Below, one piece after another: positions 56,053 through 63,878 of a DNA stretch of 64,000 nucleotides. The notes under the pieces were generated by a model. It saw only the letters and a list, made by a program, of their open reading frames with translations. It was not told the DNA's origin and made no database searches. A program made the translations under genes and the position numbers. The stretch lies in assembly GCF_004766125.1 (NCBI RefSeq), contig NZ_SJSA01000002.1:1054001-1118000 (forward strand). Direction: 5' to 3'. The first letter of the stretch is position 1. The number at the start of each line of letters is the position of its first letter. Source of the stretch: Duncaniella freteri (GTDB lineage Bacteria; Bacteroidota; Bacteroidia; Bacteroidales; Muribaculaceae).

Positions 56053-56682
56053 TTACTGTTTAATACCCACTTTTGTGAGCCATTTTTTTACATCGAAGCC
56101 GGGGCACGGTTTATTAGCAAATTCGTTATGACCGTGAACAGTAGCGCCGGGGTATTTCTTGAGAAGTTCTTTAACCAACTTTACAAGCGTAGCCTCTTGT
56201 GCCGGGGTTCGTGTGTCCTTCCCGATATTTTGCCAATTCGGGGTCTTACGTGGCGGACATCCGCCAACGTAACACACACCGATTGACCGCGTATTATGTC
56301 CGGTGCAATGCGCTCCGGCCACTGCCTCGGACCGCCCGGGGCGGATTTCCCCGTTTAGTCCGATAACATAGTGGTAGCCTATATCAGAAAAGCCACGCGC
56401 CAAATGGCTTGCTTTTATCCGGGTATTTGAAAACTCCTCACCCTCCGGCGTTGCCGTATAGTGCAGAATGATTTCATCGACCTTGCGCTTTCCGGGTGTC
56501 GCGCCCATAGCTGCAAGTGTCTGCGCTCCGGCTATTCCGTCAGCCGTTAACCCCTTACGCTTCTGAAACTCTTTGACGGCTTCCTCGGTCAACGGTCCGA
56601 AAATACCGTCAGGTATGAGGTTTAACCGCTGTTGCAGGGCTTTTACCTCCGCGCCTCTGCTTCCTTGTTTCAGTGTAGCCAT
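56053..56682 (-). CDS. Endolysin: peptidoglycan-binding + amidase_2
   Basis: 209 aa. Residues 1-60 are a PG_binding_1 domain (GSRGAEVKALQQRLNLIPDG, ending LTADGIAGAQTLAAMG). Residues about 68-209 are an amidase: EIILHYTATPEG (His), TVHGHNEFANKPCPGFDV (His and Cys). It cleaves the muramoyl-L-alanine bond. No signal peptide. The region 55968-56052 holds no gene. Confidence 0.92.
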   Translation of the reverse strand: MATLKQGSRGAEVKALQQRLNLIPDGIFGPLTEEAVKEFQKRKGLTADGIAGAQTLAAMGATPGKRKVDEIILHYTATPEGEEFSNTRIKASHLARGFSDIGYHYVIGLNGEIRPGRSEAVAGAHCTGHNTRSIGVCYVGGCPPRKTPNWQNIGKDTRTPAQEATLVKLVKELLKKYPGATVHGHNEFANKPCPGFDVKKWLTKVGIKQ

Positions 56683-56689
56683 AGGTTTT

Positions 56690-57772
56690 TTACGCTTTTG
56701 CGCTGACTATTGCCATACGACAATTGGTCTCAGACAAAGGCAGACAAATGCCGTACTGGTCAAAGTTAACGAGGTTGCGGTGGTTCTGAGGGTCGTTCTC
56801 GGCTTTACTCCAGTAGAATGTTGTTGAGCCTGCGGCTTTCATCATTCTGCCGGCATAGAACGCAACGGAGCTCTGCGAGTCGGTCGCACCGGGAACAGCA
56901 CCCCATGCAAGTTTTTTACCTGCCGAGTTGTAATAGGGTGTGCCGTCATATTCGTAAATGTCAAAACCATACAGGCGGCCGATTTTGCCCTCGGTCTGGT
57001 TAATGTTGTAATGGTCTTTGAAACGCTGCTCTGTCTGGAGCAGGTCGTTCACATGGTCGGAACAGAGCACCAGCACGCGATCCTGCTTGGGTATACCCAT
57101 TTTGTCAAAGCTCCTTTTGACTGCCAAAAGGTCAGCCGAAGTCATGAGCTTGCGACCCTCTACAGCTTCGCCGGTAGTGAAAAGCACAGGCACGCCGGTT
57201 TTATTCTCATCCGGGGCAATGGCGTGTATTGCACGCTGACCGAACGCCTCGACCAATACATCGCGGTGGCGTTCCTGAACGCTTGCCATTTTGTCGTAAC
57301 TGATAGCGTGCAGCTCATCATTGGTCACAGGGGTTGCCTCGGTTGTGAACTTGTCAAGACTCACAGGCTTGTCCGCATCCTCCAGAGCAGTAACAGGAAT
57401 TGGGTAGGTGGTATTATTTACAAGCACCGTGGGGTCACCGCCGATTTCAACGAAGTGGATAACGTCGTTATTTACATACTGGTTATAACTGCGGATTCTT
57501 GCAAGCCAGCCCCACGACTCCAGGGCGGTGCGGAACTGTTTGATCTGCTCACCGGTCCATATCTCTTTGAGGACACCGGCACGGAATGAACCCGCGGGGG
57601 CTGCCTGACCTAATGCAAGTGCCAGAACATTGCCGGCGATTGCTCCGGTTTCAGGGGCGCAGCCGATTGCCACAGCACAGGTAGCGCCGGCGGCGGCATT
57701 GAACGCAACGGCCATAATCATGCAGCTGACTATGCCGAGCAGCTTCTTAAAAAAATTGCTTTTCGATTTCAT
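56690..57772 (-). CDS. Major capsid protein with hydrophobic N-terminal leader
   Basis: 360 aa. VLKEIWTGEQIKQFRTALES and YDKMASVQERHRDVLVEAFG, DRVLVLCSDHVNDLLQTEQR and the C-terminal SVAFYAGRMMKAAGSTTFYW are features of this capsid family. Before VLKEIW, about 65 residues look like a signal sequence (KKLLGIVSCMIMAVAFNAAA) plus an Ala/Gly-rich stretch. Presumably a delta-like leader removed by the prohead protease. Precedes endolysin and follows scaffold. Confidence 0.8.
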   Translation of the reverse strand: MKSKSNFFKKLLGIVSCMIMAVAFNAAAGATCAVAIGCAPETGAIAGNVLALALGQAAPAGSFRAGVLKEIWTGEQIKQFRTALESWGWLARIRSYNQYVNNDVIHFVEIGGDPTVLVNNTTYPIPVTALEDADKPVSLDKFTTEATPVTNDELHAISYDKMASVQERHRDVLVEAFGQRAIHAIAPDENKTGVPVLFTTGEAVEGRKLMTSADLLAVKRSFDKMGIPKQDRVLVLCSDHVNDLLQTEQRFKDHYNINQTEGKIGRLYGFDIYEYDGTPYYNSAGKKLAWGAVPGATDSQSSVAFYAGRMMKAAGSTTFYWSKAENDPQNHRNLVNFDQYGICLPLSETNCRMAIVSAKA

Positions 57773-57803
57773 TGCTGTTGTTGATTGTGTTTATAGGGTT
57801 TAT

Positions 57804-58250
57804 TTATTCGCTTAGGGGCGGGCAGTCTACGCCGTACTCTTCTTTATACAGGCGCATATATTCCGCGGGCTGGTCTTTGCGGAGTGCAATGAGTTCGCTC
57901 TGCGGCACTTCGCTTAACTTGGTGTATTTCTTAGGCTGTTCACCTGCACCGGGGGCACTCTGTTTGTTCAGGTTCAGTGTGTCGGTGGGCTTCTGCTGTC
58001 CGGGCATAGCCTTGAATGTGTCTGCGAGCATTTCTGCGCCGGCGGCTTTACCGAGCTTAATGTAATGTTCACGCTGCGCCGCTAAAATCTTTCTGTCGGC
58101 AATAGCCTGATCCACGTACTGAGTTACGGACGCAAGCTGCAAAGTTTCGGCGCTGTCCGCCTTGGTTTTCATCAGCTGGAGCGCGGCTGTTACCTGCTCG
58201 TCGGACGCATCCTCGGGAAGTCCTAAGAGGATTAACTGGTCTTTGTTCAT
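57804..58250 (-). CDS. Putative scaffold protein
   Basis: 148 aa. DQLILLGLPEDASDEQVTAA is a small helical domain typical at the start of Mu-like scaffold/protease C-terminal parts; then a helical middle and a Pro/Lys C-terminus (KLSEVPQSELIALRKDQPAE then YMRLYKEEYG). Between protease and capsid genes. In prophage 1 this role is fused to the protease. Confidence 0.65.
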   Translation of the reverse strand: MNKDQLILLGLPEDASDEQVTAALQLMKTKADSAETLQLASVTQYVDQAIADRKILAAQREHYIKLGKAAGAEMLADTFKAMPGQQKPTDTLNLNKQSAPGAGEQPKKYTKLSEVPQSELIALRKDQPAEYMRLYKEEYGVDCPPLSE

Positions 58251-58261
58251 CGCTGTTTTTA

Positions 58262-58813
58262 TTATTTTATTATTGTTATTGATTTCCTCCCCTCGCCGGG
58301 TTCATTCTCCGGCGCGGGCTTGGGTTCGTTCAGTTTCAAGAGCGGAAGTGTCGGGGCATCCTCACCGGCGGCGAGCTTCAACTGCTTGCCGTCTGCTCCA
58401 CAGAGTTGCAGGGCTTCATCATTGCCGCCAATATCCACAATGCTAACCTCGATAAGTTTGCACCGTGTCACCGTTGCACGTGTCTGCCCTTCCAATGCTA
58501 AAGCCGGGTCTGGGTTCACTTCGGTAGGCTCCAGGGCTGCCGAAGCCATGCGCAAAAATCCGCTTTCCCATTTGCTCTCTATCTTCCGGGCAAATTCATC
58601 GTTTTGGTCAAATATCGGGGTGCCTATCAGCTTCCCCTCCTCAACTCTGAGGTTGTCAATTTTGCCGATAGGCATTGACTGACCGTCGAAAGCACGGCGG
58701 TGCATCCATAGCAAAACCGGGTTGCGCTTGAACTGCTCCAGGTCTATGCCCGAAGTCAGCACACGCGTGCCGTAGCTGTTTACTGCCTCAGTTGAGATTA
58801 TTACTTCTTTCAT
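58262..58813 (-). CDS. HK97-type prohead protease
   Basis: 183 aa. GIDLEQFKRNPVLLWMHRRA with the catalytic His, IGKIDNLRVEEGKLIGTPIF, KIESKWESGFLRMASAAL containing the Ser, then LIEVSIVDIGGNDEA: order of the S78 prohead proteases. Processes scaffold and capsid. First gene of the minus late operon; contrast with the ClpP-type enzyme of prophage 1. Confidence 0.88.
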   Translation of the reverse strand: MKEVIISTEAVNSYGTRVLTSGIDLEQFKRNPVLLWMHRRAFDGQSMPIGKIDNLRVEEGKLIGTPIFDQNDEFARKIESKWESGFLRMASAALEPTEVNPDPALALEGQTRATVTRCKLIEVSIVDIGGNDEALQLCGADGKQLKLAAGEDAPTLPLLKLNEPKPAPENEPGEGRKSITIIK

Positions 58814-58968
58814 TGTAGTTGTCTCGTTTCACTTATCGTGCTTGCCACGCTTTGTATTTTAAAATATTAACTCTCGCAAAGAAAATGCCCGGGGCACTTA
58901 GGGGCTTGGTCCGGAGGTGGTGGGTGTGTCCCCTGTGCCCGGGGCGGTTGTCCTAATCTTTTTTACCT

Positions 58969-59044
58969 TGGTGGCGGAGGCAGGACTCGAACCTGCGACC
59001 TTTGGGGAATGAGCCCAATGAGCTACCGGCTGCTCTACTCCGCT
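58969..59044 (-). tRNA. tRNA-Met(CAT), initiator-like, phage-encoded
   Basis: Minus strand: acceptor AGCGGAG...CTCCGCC with an A1-C72 mismatch and six pairs; D arm GAGC...GCTC; anticodon arm TTGGG-CTCATTC-CCCAA with CAT anticodon; variable AGGTC; T arm GCAGG-TTCGAGT-CCTGC; discriminator A and encoded CCA. An unpaired 1-72 position and three GC pairs at the anticodon stem base (GGG/CCC) are the marks of bacterial initiator tRNA. Sits between prohead protease gene and divergent late promoter. Confidence 0.85.
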
Positions 59045-59095
59045 AATCGGCTTGCCGCTTTGCTATGCAAAGAATGTATTTAAGTCGTTCAGCGG

Positions 59096-59188
59096 TGCAA
59101 AGTTGAGCATTGTTCACAACCCTAACAAAAAGAGTGTAAAAGTTTTACACTCTTTTTTACCATAGCACTTTTTTACCCCAACTTTGCA
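59096..59188. promoter_or_regulatory. Symmetric divergent late promoter region, prophage 2
   Basis: TGCAAAGTTG (59096-59105) and CAACTTTGCA (59179-59188) are perfect inverted copies facing outward. Between lies a perfect 15-bp dyad AAAAAGAGTGTAAAA (59127-59141 with 59143-59157) and CTTTTTTACC twice, 16 bp apart (59152, 59168), directly before the plus-strand box. Same plan as 26054-26192. The leader 59189-59319 before the small terminase gene has no ORF, only a small hairpin. Confidence 0.65.
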
Positions 59189-59319
59189 GTGTGAATTATC
59201 GTGCAAACCGAACGCAGAGCGGAGTTTACTCCTGCTATGCTGAGGTGCCGCCGATAATGCGAAATATCGAAAACGCCCCCGCAGTGTGGGTGTTAACTTA
59301 AATTCTCGGTTTATTATGA

Positions 59320-59796
59320 ATGGCAACTAAAACCAAAAAGGAACGCGAACAGCAACGCGAACACGCGCGCCTCCTATATATGCAGGGGGAGCCTCAGAAG
59401 TCTATTGCTGAAAAAGTCGGCGTATCTGCTCAGACTGTCACAAAATGGGTTGCGGAGGGTGGCTGGGAACAGGCACGAGCCGCCGCCAACATTACGAGAC
59501 AGGAACTGGTTAATAAAATTTTTAACTCCATAAATGTGTTACTGGAGGATTTGGCAAATGACCCCAGCCCGGAGAAAACAGCCGCCAGCGCTGACAAACT
59601 TGTGAAGTTTGCCGCCACTGTTGAACGCCTCGACAAAAAAACTTCCGTGGTTGACATTATAGAGGTATTTATGGCTTTCAGCAAATGGCTGCAATATCGT
59701 ATGAGCTTCGACCCGAATGTCACCCCGGAACTGCTCAAAACCATTAACCATTATCACGACCTTTTCATCTCTGAAAAATTAAAAGAGTCTTTCTAA
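59320..59796 (+). CDS. Small terminase subunit-like HTH protein
   Basis: 158 aa. HTH QKSIAEKVGVSAQTVTKWVA, then GGWEQARAAANITRQELVNK and helical C-terminal part. Homologous in layout to 26208-26651. Stop is 3 bp before the large terminase start. Recognises packaging start. Confidence 0.82.
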   Translation: MATKTKKEREQQREHARLLYMQGEPQKSIAEKVGVSAQTVTKWVAEGGWEQARAAANITRQELVNKIFNSINVLLEDLANDPSPEKTAASADKLVKFAATVERLDKKTSVVDIIEVFMAFSKWLQYRMSFDPNVTPELLKTINHYHDLFISEKLKESF

Positions 59797-59799
59797 AGT

Positions 59800-61347
59800 A
59801 TGACAAAAGCGGAATTAAAAAAAGCGATTGAGGAATGGAAACAGCACTGCGAAACGGTGCAGGCTGCCACTTCCATTAACATCATAGAATCGCCGGCACA
59901 GCGTCTCGCGCGCATTGCCCGGCTGCGCTCTGATTATACCGCTTTCGTTGATTACTATTTCCCACACTGGACTATTAACCCCGAAACCGGGAAAGCTACC
60001 CCTTGCGCTAAATTCCACATTGACGCGGCCAATAAGATAAAAGCCAACCGAAACCTCAAAGCCGGTTTTGTCTGGCATCGTGGTGCGGCTAAGTCTACCA
60101 ATATGGACGTATTTGTCCCTATGTGGCTAATGTGTCAGGAACGCCGCGAAATTAACGTTATGGTCATCGTCGGCAAGTCTGAGGATAACGCTAAAACTCT
60201 GTTGGGTGACATTCAGGCGGAGTTACAGTACAACCAGCGTTATATTGCCGATTTCGGGGAACAGTACAACGCCGGATCCTGGGAGGAGGGAGAATTTGTA
60301 ACGCAGACGGAAGTCGCATTTTTTGCCCGTGGTCGCGGTCAGTCTCCGCGTGGTCTGCGCTACCGCTCACACCGTCCGGATTACATCGTTATTGACGACC
60401 TCGACGACGACGAACTGGTGGAAAGTCCGGCGCGTGTCTCTAAGCTGTTCGACTGGGTGCGCTCGGCTCTGTTCGGTACTCTCGACGGTGGGCGCGGCCG
60501 CTTCTTTATGGTCGGTAATATGATTGCCAAAAATTCAGTGCTGGCGAAGTGGTGCGATATTAAGAGCGTACACGTTACCCGTGTAAACATCTACGACAAA
60601 AACGGCGATATTTCCTGGGCTGCCAAATGGACCCCGGAGGAAGTGCAGGCAATTGCCGACGTCGCCGGTTATCGTGCATTTCAAAAAGAATACATGAATA
60701 ACCCGATAATTGAGGGTGCAGTGTTCCGCAACGAGTGGATCCGCTGGGGTAAGCGCCCTGCCTGGTCTAAGTTCTCGGAAATTGTGCTTTATATCGACCC
60801 CAGTTTCAAAGGCTCAAACAAAAATGACTTTAAGGCGGCGAAACTCTGGGGGAAAGCCGGGACTCAGCTCTGGCACCTCCGTGCTTTTGTCCGTCAGTGC
60901 TCCGTTGCCGAAATGGTACGCTGGTGTTACGACCTTTACGAATGGGCGCGCGCTCAGGGTATCGCCGTGCGCTGGTACATGGAGGCGAATTTTATGCAGG
61001 ACACCATCCTCGATGAATTTATGCGAGAGGGTGAACTTCGCGGCTACCAGCTCCCAATGACCGGCGACAAGCGCAAAAAGCCTGACAAGTTCCAGCGCGT
61101 TGAAGCTGTTTCGCCACTGTGGGAGCGTGGGTTCGTCTATTACGACGAGAGCCAGCGAGACGACCCCGATATGCTCGCCGGCATCGACCAGACCCTCGCA
61201 TTTGAAAAGGGTATGCGCGGACACGACGACGCACCGGACGCCGACGAGGGCGCTATATGGATTTTACAGAGAGATACCCGACAAAAGAAAATTGTTTCAT
61301 CCACTTCAATAGGGTTGCGACCTAACGCAAAAAATGTATCATGGTAA
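59800..61347 (+). CDS. Terminase large subunit
   Basis: 515 aa. Walker A-like WHRGAAKSTNMD, Walker B DYIVIDDLDDDE, GRGQSPRGLR loop. Nuclease: IVLYIDPSFKGSNKND, RWYMEANFMQDTILDEF and DDAPDADEGA near the C-terminus. Motifs in the same order as in the prophage 1 enzyme (510 aa). Packages DNA from integrated copies. Confidence 0.93.
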   Translation: MTKAELKKAIEEWKQHCETVQAATSINIIESPAQRLARIARLRSDYTAFVDYYFPHWTINPETGKATPCAKFHIDAANKIKANRNLKAGFVWHRGAAKSTNMDVFVPMWLMCQERREINVMVIVGKSEDNAKTLLGDIQAELQYNQRYIADFGEQYNAGSWEEGEFVTQTEVAFFARGRGQSPRGLRYRSHRPDYIVIDDLDDDELVESPARVSKLFDWVRSALFGTLDGGRGRFFMVGNMIAKNSVLAKWCDIKSVHVTRVNIYDKNGDISWAAKWTPEEVQAIADVAGYRAFQKEYMNNPIIEGAVFRNEWIRWGKRPAWSKFSEIVLYIDPSFKGSNKNDFKAAKLWGKAGTQLWHLRAFVRQCSVAEMVRWCYDLYEWARAQGIAVRWYMEANFMQDTILDEFMREGELRGYQLPMTGDKRKKPDKFQRVEAVSPLWERGFVYYDESQRDDPDMLAGIDQTLAFEKGMRGHDDAPDADEGAIWILQRDTRQKKIVSSTSIGLRPNAKNVSW

Positions 61348-61598
61348 TATTTGAATACTTCCGCGCCCTCCTGTTCGACTGGCGCAAAAAACGCGCGATC
61401 CGTGAAGCTCAGCGCTCCGCTGACCTCCACCGTAAAAAATTCCTGGTGCTTGTGCTTCATGGGCGCCCGGTCTGCGTATCTATGCAGGGCGTTAAAAAAA
61501 TGATCCGGCAAAAGCGCCTCCCCGGCCTGACTGCCGAAAAAGCCCGCGAAATTGCAATTTATGAAGCTATGCCCAAAACTTCCGGCCTATGTTCCTGA
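61341..61598 (+). CDS. Small basic hypothetical protein
   Basis: 85 aa. N-terminal EYFRALLFDWRKKRAIREAQ, then FLVLVLHGRPVCVSMQGVKK. Basic and partly helical; overlaps the terminase stop by 7 bp and the gp36-like gene by 10 bp. No family recognised. Confidence 0.65.
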   Translation: MVIFEYFRALLFDWRKKRAIREAQRSADLHRKKFLVLVLHGRPVCVSMQGVKKMIRQKRLPGLTAEKAREIAIYEAMPKTSGLCS

Positions 61599-62005
61599 CT
61601 CTTGACGACTACCGGGGCGTGTGCGACGAATACGAGCTCAAGCAGATAACACAGAACGAAGAAACACGCCTGACCGCCGAAGCCGCCGCCCTGGAGCAAA
61701 TCGGTTCTTATCTGCGTTATCGCTACGATATGACCCGGGTATTTGCTTCTGAGGGCTCAGAGCGTAACGCTATGCTCGTACAGTGCGCCGTAAATATTTC
61801 CCTTTGGCTAATGGTTCACCGTCTCCCTCAGAATATGGGACACGAACGCCGGGAATGTCTCTATAACGACGCTATCAAATGGCTTCGCGATATTCAAGCC
61901 GGCAAAGCCTCCCCCGACTTACCTCTCTATGAGAGTGAGGACGGGGACGACGCACGCAACCCGGTGCGCTACGGCTCTATGAAACCAAACAGATACGACT
62001 ATTAA
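61589..62005 (+). CDS. Mu gp36-like head protein (DUF1320)
   Basis: 138 aa. TLDDYRGVCDEYELKQITQN, ALEQIGSYLRYRYDMTRVFA, VQCAVNISLWLMVHRLPQNM and IKWLRDIQAGKASPDLPLYE. Homologue of 28273-28698. In prophage 1 the portal follows, but here baseplate genes follow, so the order differs. Confidence 0.78.
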   Translation: MFLTLDDYRGVCDEYELKQITQNEETRLTAEAAALEQIGSYLRYRYDMTRVFASEGSERNAMLVQCAVNISLWLMVHRLPQNMGHERRECLYNDAIKWLRDIQAGKASPDLPLYESEDGDDARNPVRYGSMKPNRYDY

Positions 62006-62030
62006 ACACCCGTTAAATACCGTTTAACCC

Positions 62031-62987
62031 ATGTTTAAGCTGTGTGCTAAAATTGAGATAACCGGCGAGCGCTGCTGGGACATCGGCTTTGTCTCGGCGG
62101 TGGAGATTGTACGCGACACTGAGAAGCTCACAGCCGAAGCCAAAATAACACTCCCTAAAAAAATGAAGTGGAACGGCTCGGCTGAAATTCCTGTGCATCG
62201 TGGCGACTCCGTGCGTATTTATCTGGGATATAACGGTAATTTACAGCTTGCTTTTGTGGGTTATGTCCGTGACGTAGGCTTCAAAACTCCGGTTGTCATT
62301 ACCTGCGAGGATGATATGTTCAAACTCAAACAAATGCCGGCACAGAAAAAAGCCTACCGCTCTGTTACTATTGAAACGCTTCTTAAGGATCAGGGCATAA
62401 CTTACCGGCTCAATGTTATGGGCGAACAGTCGCTCGGTGCTTATCGTGTCACCGCTGACACTGTGGCCGCTTTGCTCGGAAGATTATCAGAACAGGGCAT
62501 CCGCTCATTTTTCCGATATGAGAACGGCGAGCCGGTTCTTTACTGTGGCGTGCTCTTTGACCGCGACAGTACTCCCTCGCAAGTGTTCCGCTCCGGGCTT
62601 AACATCATTTCAGACCAGAGCCTCCAGCAGCAAAAGGCTGAAAATATGCGCCTGCGCGTTAAGGCGGTCAGCCTTATGCCGGATAATAAAAAAATCAAAG
62701 TTGAGGTCGGCGACGCCGACGGCGAACACCGCACGCTCCACACCTACAACAAAACCGAAAGCGAGTTAAAGGCGTGGGCCGAACAGGAAATTAAACGCCT
62801 TAAACGCGACGGCCTCACCGGCTCTTTTACGACTTTCGGGGCTTCGCTTGTTGACTGCCTCGACGCTATCGGGCTAATTATCGACGGCAAAAAAGCCGGA
62901 GTCTATCAGGTCAAAAAGAATGTAATTAAATACGGCACGTCCGGCTACCGTCAGGAAATAACGCTCGGGCTGCGTGTCGGCGACTAA
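62031..62987 (+). CDS. Baseplate hub / late control D-like protein (Mu gp44-like)
   Basis: 318 aa. MFKLCAKIEITGERCWDIGF, KWNGSAEIPVHRGDSVRIYL, LAFVGYVRDVGFKTPVVITC, LKDQGITYRLNVMGEQSLGA and the C-terminal tail KNVIKYGTSGYRQEITLGLR fit hub proteins (gpD/gp44/gp27-like). Forms the base of the spike. On the plus strand, apart from the other tail genes. Confidence 0.75.
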   Translation: MFKLCAKIEITGERCWDIGFVSAVEIVRDTEKLTAEAKITLPKKMKWNGSAEIPVHRGDSVRIYLGYNGNLQLAFVGYVRDVGFKTPVVITCEDDMFKLKQMPAQKKAYRSVTIETLLKDQGITYRLNVMGEQSLGAYRVTADTVAALLGRLSEQGIRSFFRYENGEPVLYCGVLFDRDSTPSQVFRSGLNIISDQSLQQQKAENMRLRVKAVSLMPDNKKIKVEVGDADGEHRTLHTYNKTESELKAWAEQEIKRLKRDGLTGSFTTFGASLVDCLDAIGLIIDGKKAGVYQVKKNVIKYGTSGYRQEITLGLRVGD

Positions 62988-62997
62988 ATAAACAGTT

Positions 62998-63372
62998 ATG
63001 GCAGATTTACGAAATATCATCAGAGAACTGGCAAAGACCGACGGCGAGACTGTCGCGCTGGTCTGCACCGTGGACGCCGTGGACGAAAAAGCCCGCACAA
63101 TCGACTGCACCCCGCTTAATGAGGGCGCCCCGTTGCTCGGTGTCAATCTACAAGCAAATCAGGGCGCGAATTACGGCTTTTGGCTTTATCCGGAAGTTGG
63201 CAGTTTTGTTATTGTCGGCTTCGTCGCAGACGGTGCCGCCGGGGTGGTTCTGAGCACTGAGAAAATAAAACAGGCCGAAGTCGTCATCGGTGACACCTCC
63301 GCCGTCATGGACGCTGACGGCTGCCGTATTAAACCGCCAATATGTCCGCCAACATCAACGCCGACAATATAA
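62998..63372 (+). CDS. Baseplate puncturing/assembly protein (Mu gp45-like)
   Basis: 124 aa. VCTVDAVDEKARTIDCTPLN, then NYGFWLYPEVGSFVIVGFVA and GVVLSTEKIKQAEVVIGD: OB-fold spike base of gpV/gp45 type. Directly after the hub and overlapping the next gene by 31 bp. Confidence 0.78.
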   Translation: MADLRNIIRELAKTDGETVALVCTVDAVDEKARTIDCTPLNEGAPLLGVNLQANQGANYGFWLYPEVGSFVIVGFVADGAAGVVLSTEKIKQAEVVIGDTSAVMDADGCRIKPPICPPTSTPTI

Positions 63373-63599
63373 TTTTTAACGGTGGCAAACTCAACGGCCT
63401 TGTTAAAATCGACGACCTCACAAAGCGGCTTAACACAATCGAAAACGAGATTAACAAGTTAAAGGGTATTATGGCCGGTTGGGTCCCTGTTGCTCAGGAC
63501 GGCGGCGCAGCTCTTAAAACTGCCGCTGCCGACTGGAGCGCCGACACCCTTTTGCTGACAAAGCGCAGTGATTACGAAAACGAAAAAATTAAGCAATGA
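63342..63599 (+). CDS. Small baseplate/spike-associated protein
   Basis: 85 aa. NINADNIIFNGGKLNGLVKI at the start resembles spike beta-strand repeats, followed by a coiled coil (LTKRLNTIENEINKLKG) and WSADTLLLTKRSDYENEKI. Overlaps gp45-like gene by 31 bp and the next gene by 4 bp. Function not established. Confidence 0.65.
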   Translation: MSANINADNIIFNGGKLNGLVKIDDLTKRLNTIENEINKLKGIMAGWVPVAQDGGAALKTAAADWSADTLLLTKRSDYENEKIKQ

Positions 63600-63875
63600 A
63601 CGGACTGCAAATAGACACAACAACCGGCGACCTCCTTGTCGCACCCTCCGGCGCGCTCATCGCCCCGGCTGACTCTTTCATTGCTGAATTTGTCATCCCG
63701 CTCCCTCCGCGGCGACATCAAGGAACACCCCCTCCTCGGTGCAGAAGCGCCCCTAATGCTCGCCGGCACTCCCGACCCGTTCTGGCCGGGCAACACTAAA
63801 AAAATGCTGCAAGCCTGCGGCCTCCCTGTCTCTAACCTCACACTATCCCCCGACGGGGTGGTTATAATCTCTTAG
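63596..63875 (+). pseudogene. gp46/GPW-like baseplate gene (plus copy), frameshifted
   Basis: First frame: MNGLQIDTTTGDLLVAPSGA, ending sense at AEFVI (about 63693). The second frame continues RSLRGDIKEHPLLGAEAP and ends LSPDGVVIIS at 63875. Skipping one C at ATCCCGC (about 63695-63699) joins them to a 93-aa protein matching the minus-strand copy at 49178-49459. Loss of function unless a slip occurs; an intact paralogue exists. Confidence 0.75.
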
Positions 63876-63878
63876 CCT

